A program made the position numbers and the translations under genes. The notes beneath the pieces were generated by a model. It had not been told where the DNA came from and did not search any database. It saw only the letters and a program-made list of their open reading frames with translations. 64,000 nucleotides of DNA from Campylobacter sp. (GTDB taxonomy: Bacteria; Campylobacterota; Campylobacteria; Campylobacterales; Campylobacteraceae): positions 248,001 to 312,000 of the forward strand of contig NZ_JAHZBQ010000001.1 in assembly GCF_019423325.1 (NCBI RefSeq), read 5' to 3'. This document shows positions 16,589 to 25,105 of this stretch, piece after piece (positions within the stretch are counted from its first letter, which is position 1; every line of letters starts with the position of its first letter).

Positions 16589-16618
16589 AATTTAAGCGGG
16601 TTCTTCCCGCTTAAATTT
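16588..16618 (+). terminator. Rho-independent-like terminator of frdCAB
   Basis: A perfect 13-base-pair stem AAATTTAAGCGGG / CCCGCTTAAATTT with loop TTCTT. It begins at the last base of the frdB stop codon. The Ts that follow are short. Confidence 0.85.
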
Positions 16619-16811
16619 ATCTTCTAAATTTAGCTTTTTTAAATTATAGACTATGGTCATTCGAAATTAACTTTATGGTTGGATGCTCAAATTTATAATA
16701 TTTTTTTAATACTTCGTTTATTATAGCAAGCGCTGAGAAATATATAGTAGAAAATTCCAATTCCAGAAGTTCTAAGAGCTTTAAGGTTAAAATTTTACAG
16801 ATCATTTAAAT

Positions 16812-17392
16812 TTATAGATACTCTTTGCCTAACAGCCATAAGTATTGATCGATTTGGCGTAACGAGTAACGCTTAAGATTATAAAATTTTATGAATTCTC
16901 TCAAGATGCGACTAAATTCCTTATAATTTTTTAGGTTATCTCGCTTGAATTCGCAAAATTTATCTTTTTTTGCAAAGTATAAAAGATCTTTTTGTACGAA
17001 AGAATCAAAGATTGCATAAACGTCTGCTTGATGATGCGAGCAGTATTTACTAGCAAATGAATAAAAATTCCTACTTTTACCGTTTTTCATCGTAACGATT
17101 GCAATATTATTTATTAAACCTAAATCACCTGCCTTTAGTCGCTTATCAATGTCTAAATTTAGGATATGCTTTGCAACTCTAAATGTGTCTAAAATGTTTG
17201 TGCTATAAAAATCGTTTAATAAACAGACCTTTATAAGCACATCTTCTATCATTTGATTTGTAGGACGCTGTGCAAAAATTTCCACGATGGCTTTTTCTTG
17301 TAAAACATAATTACCGAGCGCCTCCCATTTTCTCAAATATTTTTCTACCTCTGCTTCGCAAGGGCACGGAATATTGCGATCTCTTTACTTAT
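16812..17392 (-). pseudogene. Unknown AT-rich island gene, probably frameshifted near its start
   Basis: The long open part (TTG at 17336 down to 16812) gives 174 residues ending in a helical YSLRQIDQYLWLLGKEYL; I do not recognise a domain. Upstream in another frame there is a near-perfect AGGAGG (17404-17399), six bases ahead of an ATA codon at 17392-17390, followed by 14 sense codons (SKEIAIFRALAKQR) and a TAG. The long frame is itself open up to here (PCPCEAEVEKYLRKWEALG), so the original N-terminus may have been lost by an ATG-to-ATA change and a one- or two-base shift near 17350. Alternatively the TTG start, with AGAGG 11 bases upstream, may be functional. It is last in the minus-strand TcmP/DUF5131 group and as AT-rich as that group. 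Confidence 0.45.
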
Positions 17393-17488
17393 AAATTTCC
17401 TCCTAGGTTTGTTTCAATTTCAAATTTATCTCTTACGCAGTCAAATGCTTTACAAATAGCGCCAAACAATTATCTTCTTGGGAATGCA

Positions 17489-17761
17489 TTATACTTTATT
17501 TTGTAAATACGCGTAATTTATATGCCTAACAATAGGCGGCTTCGTTGTTCCTAGAAGTTTGCAAGCTGTATTTGACAGTGAATTTTTGTCATTTACATAA
17601 TTATACCATATGCTATAGTCTTCACTATAATACATTTTATAATAATTATTAATTATATAATTAACAAAAAAAAGGAGTTGTTTTTGTTTCGGGATAATAT
17701 TTATAAAATTTACCGTCCAATAAAGAGCCGTTTGTTCTTTTGTTTCTTCTAATTCCGTCAC
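17489..17761 (-). CDS. Small uncertain ORF after the DUF5131 gene
   Basis: 90 codons at most. The first third overlaps the 3' end of the DUF5131 gene in another frame, so a start at the internal Met (17635) is more likely if it is real. The product would be Tyr/Asn-rich (YYKMYYSEDYSIWYNYVND) and end in KPPIVRHINYAYLQNK. No known domain. An open frame of this length is notable in DNA this AT-rich, but coding is not proven. Confidence 0.3.
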   Translation of the reverse strand: MTELEETKEQTALYWTVNFINIIPKQKQLLFFVNYIINNYYKMYYSEDYSIWYNYVNDKNSLSNTACKLLGTTKPPIVRHINYAYLQNKV

Positions 17762-18410
17762 TACCCCACGTACCCCATTGTTTAAAGAAGAAAGCTACGC
17801 CGCGTTCAAAGCATTGGTTTCTTATATTAATAGCCCACTCTTCTTTCATTGCTCTAGCGTTAATACCGCTTTCGCCCCCTACTATTACCCAATCTATACC
17901 ACCTAAATTTAATTTACCAAGATCATTTAATAGCGGTTCGCAAGATAGCCATTTTATAGTAGCATTTAAGTCTCTTATGAAATCTATTCTGTTTTTAACT
18001 TGATATGATTCTACCGTGGTTCCAAGCCAAGCATTTTCAGGAATATTTTTATTTATAAAATATTCTCTCATTCTATGGGGTCGTTTGGTTAAAATTTGAT
18101 ATTGATGATACGGTGTTTGAGCTATTGTTTCCATTATTGAATCTAAAAAAGTAATTTCCATCTTTTCATGAAATAGATCGCTCATAGAATTGACGAAGTA
18201 AAGCGTTGGTTTTTTATTTTTTTTGGGCTCATCCAATCTTTCTTTTAGCATCTTAAATTTAAAACCGTCTTGATAGTCCATATTTCCCATAGCCTGAAGT
18301 CTTCGAGCCATCATTTCCGCATAGCAATTATTGCATCCACTGCTTACCTTATTGCATCCAATGGTTGGATTCCACACGGCTTCGGCCCATTCTATTTTAG
18401 TCGGTTTCAT
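17661..18410 (-). CDS. DUF5131 / phage Gp37-Gp68 family protein with three-cysteine motif
   Basis: 249 residues, full length for the family. It opens with IEWAEAVWNPTIGCNKVSSG; the cysteines C19, C26 and C29 (C-x6-C-x2-C, GCNNCYA) give the three-Cys motif that resembles a radical SAM cluster site. Further hallmarks are LYFVNSMSDLFHE, YQILTKRPHRMREYF, WLGTTVES, KWLSCEPLL, DWVIVGGESG and FFFKQWGTWG near the end. Known of the family: it is found in phages and mobile islands, often next to tcmP; biochemical function is unsettled. The ATG overlaps the TcmP stop (ATGA), so the two are coupled. The gene is strongly AT-rich compared with the frd and rarD genes on either side. Confidence 0.88.
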   Translation of the reverse strand: MKPTKIEWAEAVWNPTIGCNKVSSGCNNCYAEMMARRLQAMGNMDYQDGFKFKMLKERLDEPKKNKKPTLYFVNSMSDLFHEKMEITFLDSIMETIAQTPYHQYQILTKRPHRMREYFINKNIPENAWLGTTVESYQVKNRIDFIRDLNATIKWLSCEPLLNDLGKLNLGGIDWVIVGGESGINARAMKEEWAINIRNQCFERGVAFFFKQWGTWGSDGIRRNKRTNGSLLDGKFYKYYPETKTTPFFC

Positions 18411-19486
18411 CGCTTAAGCCTTATCTTGATTTTTTCTTCTTTTTCATTTAAGTAAAACGCTTTTTCTTTGCCACCAATTCTTTCTATTTCTTTATTTGCT
18501 TCCAAGTCTTTTAGTATCTTATTGGTATGTTTTGTTAAAAAACCCATATCTAAACTAAAATTTTTAATCTCCGTATTGCTTTTATAGTCTTTTAAAAATT
18601 CTAATAAGTCTTGTTTATAGTTTTCCATTTTTGAAGTAGGAAATTTTTCATCAAAAAATAAAGAGTCCTTTTGTTTATAAAAATCTTTATGTAAATTTTT
18701 ATTACCTTCGCCATTTTCCGGGTCAACTCTCCAGGCGGCTTCAAGGAATTTCTCCTGTCCTTTTCTGTGTTCGGAAAAAAATATTAGTCCATTAGTATTT
18801 TTATTGTCCTTTACTAATGAAAAATGCCCTATATGGTATTTTGGATACATCTTTTTAAAATACATAGCCACCGCTTTATGAGTTTCATAGTTTGTCATTC
18901 CTTCAAAACTAACTGTACTTATTTTGCTGCCTAAATATTTCTTGAAAGAATCCATATTTTTAAATCTTTTTATATTGGCAGATGATATGAACATTAGGAT
19001 GTCGGTTCCTCTACTCATAAATTCATCAATTTTTTGCGAATATTCAATACCGTACTGATCCAAAAATATCAAATTAAAATATGCTTTTTTATTTATTTTA
19101 TATTTAGAAATATCACATGATGAATAGTTTATAAAAATATTTTTATTCAATAATATTTTATCAAAATTATTATTCTCTATGATTTTTTTAAGCCTATCTA
19201 TTTTATTTTCATCCTTATCATTAAAATAAATATTTATCTTCAAATTTTTATTAAATTTTTTTCTCGCAACAAGCGTTCTTATTATTTTTAACGGCGAGCC
19301 CTCATTTTTTTCTAGGTCATAACCGCAGCCACAGCACAAATCATATATGGATATTTCTTTGTTATTTTCAAATTTTTCCATTGCCTTCAAAACTATATTC
19401 AGCCATTCGAAAACTAACTCTTTGAATACTTCAAGTTTTGTTAAGGTTGCTTCATCCCATACTTTATTATGCATATCTTTAGCCAT
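18407..19486 (-). CDS. Three-Cys-motif partner protein (TcmP-like)
   Basis: About 359 residues from the chosen ATG at 19486 (GGGG seven bases upstream). The frame is open to an ATG at 19513, but that one lies only about four bases from the -10 box, too close to be in the transcript. The N-terminal domain looks like a Rossmann fold: IYDLCCGCGYDLEKNEGSPL resembles the GxGxx.....GSPL segment of TcmP proteins, followed by YFNDKDENKID and FNLIFLDQYG. A C-terminal winged-helix-like part (TKHTNKILKDLEANKEIERI) follows. The name comes from its habit of flanking three-Cys-motif proteins, as here with DUF5131. The activity is unknown; a methyltransferase- or nuclease-like role, perhaps in phage defence, is inference. 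Confidence 0.78.
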   Translation of the reverse strand: MAKDMHNKVWDEATLTKLEVFKELVFEWLNIVLKAMEKFENNKEISIYDLCCGCGYDLEKNEGSPLKIIRTLVARKKFNKNLKINIYFNDKDENKIDRLKKIIENNNFDKILLNKNIFINYSSCDISKYKINKKAYFNLIFLDQYGIEYSQKIDEFMSRGTDILMFISSANIKRFKNMDSFKKYLGSKISTVSFEGMTNYETHKAVAMYFKKMYPKYHIGHFSLVKDNKNTNGLIFFSEHRKGQEKFLEAAWRVDPENGEGNKNLHKDFYKQKDSLFFDEKFPTSKMENYKQDLLEFLKDYKSNTEIKNFSLDMGFLTKHTNKILKDLEANKEIERIGGKEKAFYLNEKEEKIKIRLKR

Positions 19487-19516
19487 ATGTATGCCCCATG
19501 TGATAAAATCCATTTC

Positions 19517-19522
19517 ATTATA
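19517..19522 (-). promoter_or_regulatory. -10 box for the TcmP/DUF5131 group
   Basis: TATAAT on the minus strand, 31 bases before the chosen TcmP start codon. The upstream region is very AT-rich. Confidence 0.45.
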
Positions 19523-19616
19523 TGAAAAACAATATTACAATTTAATAAAATTCTTGATATAAATATGCTTGAAGATAAATTTTTACAAGGTTAAATTTGT
19601 AGCGATATATCTTAAA

Positions 19617-20027
19617 TTATAGGCTTTTAAATTCCATCTCCAGCTGCTTGCGCCAGTCTTGCAGCGAGCGCTCTGCGCCTGCAGCGTATTTTTCGATAAG
19701 CGCGTCCGTTTTACTTAGAAACTCAAATAGCTTGCCTTCCCACACGGCGGGGTTTAGGTTGCTTTGATGCATCGTTTTGATGTAAACCAGCTCCTTACTA
19801 AGAGCCTCAAGTTCGTCTAGATAGCTCTCGCGAGCGCTTTCGTCGCGCAGCTCTAGCCGCTTTAGAGCTCGCAGTTTGCCCTCTAAAATATCGCAAAATT
19901 TCATATACCTTTGCGAGCTAAGCTCGGGATCTGCGGCGTCTGCGCGCGCGGAAGCCTTTTGGACCTGAAAATACACGAGCGCGCCCACTGCAAGAGCGAC
20001 TGCGAACATCAAAGCGAAATTAGCCAT
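19617..20027 (-). CDS. Small membrane-anchored protein of unknown function
   Basis: 136 residues: one N-terminal membrane segment (FALMFAVALAVGALVYFQV, residues 4-22) followed by a highly charged helical, probably coiled-coil region (ILEGKLRALKRLELRDESAR and onward). Not recognised. The RBS AAGGAGAAAA precedes the ATG, which lies eight bases inside the end of rarD, so it is co-translated with the permease. Codon use and base composition are those of the core genome, marking the right edge of the AT-rich island. Confidence 0.65.
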   Translation of the reverse strand: MANFALMFAVALAVGALVYFQVQKASARADAADPELSSQRYMKFCDILEGKLRALKRLELRDESARESYLDELEALSKELVYIKTMHQSNLNPAVWEGKLFEFLSKTDALIEKYAAGAERSLQDWRKQLEMEFKSL

Positions 20028-20892
20028 TTTTTCTCCTTAAGCCGTCTAGGCCCACGATCGCGAGCCCGAACCAAATTAGCGAAAAGCTCAAAATTTTGTA
20101 AGTCTCAAGCTCCTCGCCGTAAATAAACACCGCGATCAGCATACTCATGCTGGGGCTGATGTATTGCATAAAGCCGATCGTAGATAGCGGCAGATACTGC
20201 GTGCTTATGGCGAAGGTAAGCAGCGGTAAAATCGTAATTAGCCCGCTTGCAAATAGCAGCGCGCCGCTTGTGCTAAAGCCGAAGGCGCCGCTTCCTTTCA
20301 GCGCGCAGTAGATCAGAAACGCAAGCGCGGGCAGCAGCATCAGCGTCGTCTCGCAAAACAGCCCCTCAAAGCTAGGCACGCTTACTTTTTTGCGTATGAG
20401 CCCGTAAAATGCAAAGCTAAGCGGTAGCACGAGCGAGATTATAGGAAGCCTGCCCAGAGCGTAAATTTGCACGCCGATAGCCGCAAAGGCTAGCAGCAGG
20501 GAAAGCTTAGCCGCCGCGCTTAGCCGTTCGTGCAGAAACAAAGCGCCCAAAAGCACCGAAAATAGCGGATTTATAAAATATCCGAGACTCGTGGCTAAAA
20601 TTTGATCGGAATTCACCGCGTAGATATAAATACCCCAGTTCGTGCTGATAAGTAGTCCCGTACAAAGCAGCGTGAGAGCGATTTTGGGGGTGTTAAGAAG
20701 CCGCGCGACGTTTTTTAAGCGGTGCGTAAAGCAGAGAAAAACGAGCAGCAGCACGAAGGACCAAACGACGCGATGCGCTAAAATTTGCACCGCGTCCACG
20801 TCCTTTATGAGCTTGAAAAATATCGGGAAGACACCCCACATAAAAAATGTCGCAAATGCAAGCATTAGCCCTTTCGTGCGGTTTTCTTCCAT
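20020..20892 (-). CDS. rarD: RarD-type EamA-family transporter
   Basis: 290 residues with ten membrane helices in two EamA halves. It starts KGLMLAFATFFMWGVFPIFF and contains ILAHRVVWSFVLLL, GLLISTNWGIYIYAVN, ATSLGYFINPLFSVLLGALF, TIGFMQYISPSMSMLIAVFI and FSLIWFGLAIVGLDGL; all match RarD. RarD proteins were named for chloramphenicol sensitivity; the substrate is not established. It is divergent from aroG and first in a two-gene operon with the small membrane protein. Confidence 0.88.
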   Translation of the reverse strand: MEENRTKGLMLAFATFFMWGVFPIFFKLIKDVDAVQILAHRVVWSFVLLLVFLCFTHRLKNVARLLNTPKIALTLLCTGLLISTNWGIYIYAVNSDQILATSLGYFINPLFSVLLGALFLHERLSAAAKLSLLLAFAAIGVQIYALGRLPIISLVLPLSFAFYGLIRKKVSVPSFEGLFCETTLMLLPALAFLIYCALKGSGAFGFSTSGALLFASGLITILPLLTFAISTQYLPLSTIGFMQYISPSMSMLIAVFIYGEELETYKILSFSLIWFGLAIVGLDGLRRKNG

Positions 20893-20960
20893 AAAATTCC
20901 TTCCAAATTGCCTAAAGGCGTTATTTTAAGATTTTTTGGGTTAATAAAAGCTTATTTGGG

Positions 20961-20966
20961 TATAAT
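20961..20966 (+). promoter_or_regulatory. -10 box of aroG
   Basis: TATAAT preceded by TTTGGG, 30 bases before the aroG ATG. A strong RBS (AAGGAGGGG) follows. Confidence 0.6.
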
Positions 20967-20996
20967 CGCGGGATTTACGAAATTTAAGGAGGGGCT

Positions 20997-22340
20997 ATGA
21001 GCTGGAGTAGGACATCGTGGAAAGATTATAAAATTTTACAGCAGCCGATTTATCAGGATGAAAGTGCGGTGCAGGCCGCTAAAGAGCGCCTTTACAAGCT
21101 GCCGCCGTTAATTTTTGCGGGCGAGGTTCGCAACCTAAAAGCCGAGCTTGCGCGCGCTAGCGAGGGCAAGTCGTTTTTGCTTCAAGGCGGCGATTGCGCT
21201 GAGAGCTTTAATGATTTTAGCGCGAATAATATCCGCGATATGTTTAAGGTAATGCTTCAGATGGCGATTATTCTTACCTTCGCGGCGGGCTGCCCCGTCG
21301 TCAAGGTAGGTCGCATCGCAGGGCAGTTCGCAAAGCCGCGCAGCAGCGACTTCGAGGAGGTTGGCGGCGTGAGCTTGCCTAGCTACCGCGGCGACATAAT
21401 CAACGGCTTTGAGTTTAACGAAGCGGCGCGCAAGCCGGATCCTGCGCGCATGATCGAGGCGTATCATCAAAGTGCTTCGACGCTGAATCTGCTGCGCGCC
21501 TTTTCTCGCGGCGGTCTTGCGAACCTGCACGAGGTGCATAAGTGGAATTTGGGCTTTTTGAAAAAAGGCGAGCTGGAGGCTAAATTTAACGAGCTGAGCG
21601 ATGAAATTTCGCGCACTCTTAAATTTATGGAGGCGTGCGGACTGAGCGCCGCGAATTCTCCGAGCCTTGCCGAGACGGTGCTTTACACCTCGCACGAAGC
21701 GCTGCTGCTGCACTACGAGGAGTGTCTGACGCGCATCGACAGCACCAGCGGCGATTGGTACGACTGCTCGGCGCACATGCTTTGGATCGGCGAGCGCACG
21801 CGCGGCGCGGACGATGCGCACGTGCATTTTTTAAGCGGTATCAAAAACCCTCTCGGCGTCAAGATCGGCCCTAGCGGCACCGCGGATGAAATTTTGCGTC
21901 TTTGCGACAAGCTCAATCCGCAAAACGAAGCAGGCAGGCTAAACGTCATCATCCGCATGGGCGCGGATAAGATCGGCGCGCGGCTGCCGCAAATTTTGCG
22001 CGAGCTAAAGCGCGAGGGTAGGGCGATCCTATACAGCATCGATCCGATGCACGGCAACACCGTCAAGACCGCCAACGGCTACAAAACGCGCGAGTTTTCT
22101 AAAATTTTAAGTGAAGTTCAGAGCTTTTTTGAGATCCACGCTGCGGAGGGCACGCACGCGGGCGGCATCCATCTTGAGATGACCGGTCAAAACGTCACCG
22201 AGTGCACGGGCGGCTCGTTTAACGTGACGCAAGAGACGCTAAAACAGCGCTACGAAACACAGTGCGATCCGCGCCTAAACGCAGATCAGGCGCTAGAGCT
22301 TGCGTTTTTGCTCGCCGATAATTTGAAAAAGGCGGATTAG
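20997..22340 (+). CDS. aroG: Class II 3-deoxy-7-phosphoheptulonate (DAHP) synthase
   Basis: 447 residues, the plant/actinobacterial class II type used by Campylobacter and Helicobacter. It condenses phosphoenolpyruvate and erythrose 4-phosphate, the first step of the shikimate pathway. Motifs: FLLQGGDCAESF near residue 60 (metal-binding Cys), VGRIAGQFAKPRSS, LPSYRGDIINGF, LYTSHEALLLHYE, GIKNPLGVKIGPS, SIDPMHGNT and EGTHAGGIHLEMTGQNVTEC. The length is normal and no regulatory extension is visible. It appears to be transcribed alone, with a promoter close upstream and a hairpin across its stop codon. It supplies the aromatic pathway to which trpC also belongs. Confidence 0.97.
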   Translation: MSWSRTSWKDYKILQQPIYQDESAVQAAKERLYKLPPLIFAGEVRNLKAELARASEGKSFLLQGGDCAESFNDFSANNIRDMFKVMLQMAIILTFAAGCPVVKVGRIAGQFAKPRSSDFEEVGGVSLPSYRGDIINGFEFNEAARKPDPARMIEAYHQSASTLNLLRAFSRGGLANLHEVHKWNLGFLKKGELEAKFNELSDEISRTLKFMEACGLSAANSPSLAETVLYTSHEALLLHYEECLTRIDSTSGDWYDCSAHMLWIGERTRGADDAHVHFLSGIKNPLGVKIGPSGTADEILRLCDKLNPQNEAGRLNVIIRMGADKIGARLPQILRELKREGRAILYSIDPMHGNTVKTANGYKTREFSKILSEVQSFFEIHAAEGTHAGGIHLEMTGQNVTECTGGSFNVTQETLKQRYETQCDPRLNADQALELAFLLADNLKKAD

Positions 22341-22349
22341 TCCGCCTTT
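22328..22349 (+). terminator. Hairpin terminator across the aroG stop codon
   Basis: AAAGGCGGA / TCCGCCTTT, nine base pairs with a TTAG loop; the stop codon TAG is the end of the loop. Only three Ts follow the stem. Confidence 0.75.
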
Positions 22350-22640
22350 CGTTGCGCGGCTTGGAATTTTAGTCGTAGTTTTAGGCGTTTTGACGTAAGC
22401 CGGCGCTATGAGTGCACTTTGCGTTTTAAATTTAATCGTATCTTGGCGCGGGCGATTAAAATTTACGCGGCTCTAAATATGGGGCGGCTTTGGGTGCAGT
22501 CTCGGAGCAGCCAAAATGTAGAGAATTGAAATTTATACCTCGCGCGAAAACGTAAGCCGCGTAAGCCCGCCGCCCAAATACGAGCAATTGAAAATTTTTG
22601 CAGCGTCGCGCCGTGATAAAATTCCACTTTGCAGAGACTT

Positions 22641-22682
22641 GCGAACTTCTTGGCGGCTAAATTTAGCCGCCAAGAAGTTCGC
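22641..22682. repeat. Perfect 42-base palindrome
   Basis: The left half 22641-22661 begins GCGAACTTCTTGGCGGC; the right half 22662-22682 is its exact reverse complement, with the centre AAA|TTT. As RNA or single-stranded DNA it would make a stem of up to 21 pairs. No T-tract follows, and it lies ~300 bases beyond the aroG terminator. Confidence 0.9.
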
Positions 22683-22871
22683 GGCTTAAAATTTTAAATC
22701 CGCCCTGTATGGAATTTTAAAATTTGCGCCGCCGTGAAATTTTAAAAATTTAGCGCTAAATTTACGGCCCGCGGAATTTTATCTTTAAATTTCTTCGCGT
22801 AAATTTTGATCGCTCGCTTCTGTGTGTGCCGCCTATCTGTACGCTCAAGCTAGCGCCAGACTGAGCGGTAA

Positions 22872-23117
22872 ATGCAGCGGCACGGGCTCGCCTCCGTCTT
22901 TTCGTACATAGCAAAAGAGAACGCCGCACTATCTGCGGTATTCGACATAAGTACAGCGCAAAAGCTCTTGCTTGAGATGGGTGCGACGAACAGACACTGC
23001 CGCGCGTGTTTTTGGCTCATGAACTTCCGCTTAATCCTTGATGATGCGATAGATTGGGCGGAGCAGACTTCGTATCCGTTTAAAATTTCAGAGCGTGATT
23101 TCGCCGTAAAATTTTAA
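22872..23117 (+). pseudogene. Short open frame, possible gene remnant
   Basis: 81 codons starting with ATG. The middle looks protein-like (SAVFDISTAQKLLLEMGA, RLILDDAIDWAEQTSYPF), but there is no clear RBS and I do not recognise it. It stands alone in a repeat-rich gap and could be a fragment of a lost gene or chance. Confidence 0.25.
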
Positions 23118-23466
23118 TAAAAAGTCTATGCTTCTGCCGCTAAATTCTGGCTGAAATTTTACCTTTTGAGTTTATGCCGCCTCGCCGCTATAAAATTTCA
23201 AGTCTTAAATTTAAAACAAAATTCTGCGGGGCGGTGAAATTCCAAAATTTCGTTGCGGTAAATTTTGTGCTCTAAAATTTCATCCATGAATGTAGAATTT
23301 TAAGTCGGCAAATATAAAATTTAGAAGGCAAAGTCTGCTGCCGCATCGCGTACCGCGCCGCGAAATACTACTCTACAAAACCTGCGCCTAACCTCAAAAA
23401 TTCCGTCGCGCAAAATTTATATAAAGTTTATGTAGGATTTTTGCTGCTGTGCGCTGCTTCGCTTCG

Positions 23467-23838
23467 TTACTTTGAGCGCTGCTTATTGAGTTTTAGTGCG
23501 ACTACGGCGATTGCGACGTTTGCGTCATGCGTGATGCTAAGGCTTGCGGATTTGATATGAAATTTTTTACGGATTTTTTTACGTATTTTTAGATGCGGCG
23601 CGCCCAGAGCGTCTTTGTAAATTTTAGCATCTTTGAAGCCGAACTCTGCGCCGATGCCGGTGCCTAGAGCTTTGCTAAGCGCCTCTTTGGCGGCATAGAC
23701 GCCCGCGATACTTTCGTCGCGCAGTGCCGAGGAGCGCTCGGATTTTTTCAAAATTCGCTTTAGAAATTTCGCGCCGTATTTTGCGCGCAGCGCCGCGATC
23801 CTGCGTACCGCGGTTATGTCCGTGCCGATCTTTATCAC
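23467..23838 (-). CDS. acpS: Holo-[acyl-carrier-protein] synthase
   Basis: 123 residues, the usual length. It transfers 4'-phosphopantetheine from CoA to the serine of apo-ACP. Motifs: IKIGTDITAVRRI at the N-terminus (Mg-binding Asp), VYAAKEALSKALGTGI near residue 47 (catalytic Glu and Lys), and SLSITHDANVAIAVVAL at the end. The insertion KIRKKIRKK makes the C-terminal third unusually basic. It lies 28 bases downstream of the cyclophilin gene on the same strand. Confidence 0.93.
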   Translation of the reverse strand: MIKIGTDITAVRRIAALRAKYGAKFLKRILKKSERSSALRDESIAGVYAAKEALSKALGTGIGAEFGFKDAKIYKDALGAPHLKIRKKIRKKFHIKSASLSITHDANVAIAVVALKLNKQRSK

Positions 23839-23866
23839 GGTCTGGCGCTCCGCGGTTTAAATTTAA

Positions 23867-24361
23867 TCACGATTGCAGGCTCTCTTTAATCTCGACGTCA
23901 ATGATCTTATCGCCCTGCCTGATCGCGTCCAAAACCGCTAGGCTAGGCTGATCCACGACACGACCGAATACCGTGTGCACGCCGTCTAGGTGCGGCTGCG
24001 CGCTGTGGCAGACGAAAAACTGACTCCCCCCAGTATCGCGTCCCGCGTGCGCCATCGATAGCGCGCCGCGCACGTGCTTATGCTTTTGGCGGTCGCATTC
24101 GCACTTTATGCGCCAGCCCGGACCTCCCGTGCCGGTGCCGCGCGGGCAGCCGCCTTGGATTACGAAATTTGGAATTACGCGGTGAAAATTTAACCCCTTG
24201 TAAAACCCGCTGCGCGCGAGGCTAGCGAAATTCGTAACTGCCTGCGGGGCTTCATCTGCGAAAAGCTCCAGCTTCATATCGCCCTTTTCGGTTTTGATAA
24301 CTGCGTATTTATCGCGCGCCAAAGCCGCCGCGTCGATGTCGTAAATTTTTAAGCTTTCCAT
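23867..24361 (-). CDS. Cyclophilin-type peptidyl-prolyl cis-trans isomerase
   Basis: 164 residues with no signal peptide, so cytoplasmic. The active-site stretch is FHRVIPNFVIQGGCPRGTGT (residues ~59-78; catalytic Arg), followed by GALSMAHAGRDTGGSQFFV and HLDGVHTVFGRVV. The bacterial short-loop cyclophilin form fits. It catalyses proline isomerisation in protein folding. A GAGAAAAAA RBS precedes the ATG. It sits nine bases behind the yebC-family gene, and acpS follows. Confidence 0.93.
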   Translation of the reverse strand: MESLKIYDIDAAALARDKYAVIKTEKGDMKLELFADEAPQAVTNFASLARSGFYKGLNFHRVIPNFVIQGGCPRGTGTGGPGWRIKCECDRQKHKHVRGALSMAHAGRDTGGSQFFVCHSAQPHLDGVHTVFGRVVDQPSLAVLDAIRQGDKIIDVEIKESLQS

Positions 24362-24370
24362 TTTTTTCTC

Positions 24371-25105
24371 CTATGCGATGTTGGTGTAAACTGCCTGCAC
24401 GTCGTCGTCGTCCTCTAGCCGCTCGAGCAGTGCATCGATGTCGCCCAGCTGATCATCGCTAAATTCGTGCTTTTCGTTGGCGACGAATTTTAAACTTGCG
24501 CTGATGATCTCAAGCCCTATCTTTTCGATACTTTCGTTTAGAGTGCCGAAACTTTCGTATTCGCCGTAGATTAGAAGCGTCTTTTCGAGCTCTCCCTTGT
24601 CGTTTTCAAACTCATTGATCTTAAGCTCGCTAAGACCGAAGTCGATGAGCTCAAGCTCCAGCTCCTCGATGTCACGGCTCGGTAGCTTGGTCTCAAAAAC
24701 GGCCTTGTGCGAAAACATAAATTTCAAACTGCCGCTCGGCAAAAACTCGCCCTTGGCTTTATTTAAAATCGACTTTACGTTCGCGACGGTGCGGGTCGGG
24801 TTGTCGGTGGCGCATTCGATTATGAGAAGTGCGCCGTGGGGCGCCTTGCCGTCGTAAAAGATCGTTTTGATATCGGCGCTATCCTTGCCGCTAGCGCGCT
24901 TGATAGCCGCGTCGATGTTGTCTTTGGGCATATTTTGCGCCTTTGCCGTGGCGATCGCGGCGCGCAGTTTGGAGTTCATCAGCGGATCTTCGCCGCCCTC
25001 TTTCGCAGCCATCGTTATGGCCTTGCCCAGTTTTGGGAAAAGTTTGCTCATCTTCCCCCATCTAGCTTCTTTTGAAGCGCGTCTGTATTCAAAAGCTCGT
25101 CCCAT
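24371..25105 (-). CDS. YebC/PmpR-family protein
   Basis: 244 residues, full length. The N-terminus MGRAFEYRRASKEARWGKMS and the following KLFPKLGKAITMAAKEGGEDP, with MPKDNIDAAIKRA, are signatures of the family. A conserved central domain (APHGALLIIECATDNPTRTV) and an acidic C-terminus complete it. Family members were described as transcription regulators and more recently as translation factors acting on polyproline stalling; which applies here is not decided by sequence. First gene of the run yebC - cyclophilin - acpS. Confidence 0.93.
   Translation of the reverse strand: MGRAFEYRRASKEARWGKMSKLFPKLGKAITMAAKEGGEDPLMNSKLRAAIATAKAQNMPKDNIDAAIKRASGKDSADIKTIFYDGKAPHGALLIIECATDNPTRTVANVKSILNKAKGEFLPSGSLKFMFSHKAVFETKLPSRDIEELELELIDFGLSELKINEFENDKGELEKTLLIYGEYESFGTLNESIEKIGLEIISASLKFVANEKHEFSDDQLGDIDALLERLEDDDDVQAVYTNIA

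Larger units (their letters stand above)
22350..23466. other. Long repeat-rich gap between aroG and acpS
   Basis: About 1.1 kb. It is dense in AAATTT-type words, including an 18-base palindrome AAATTTAGCGCTAAATTT at 22746-22763, and holds the 42-base palindrome annotated separately. One weak open frame (22872-23117) is listed separately. No tRNA or other RNA was recognised. Confidence 0.55.

Noticed and set aside
16619..19616. TcmP/DUF5131 island considered as a prophage remnant
   Set aside because: No integrase, capsid, tail or lysis genes and no attachment-site duplication seen; called only as an AT-rich island.
21135..21827. A 230-codon open frame on the minus strand opposite aroG
   Set aside because: It lies fully within the certain aroG gene, gives an Arg/Ala-rich product without motifs and has no RBS; it is a by-product of GC-rich codon use.
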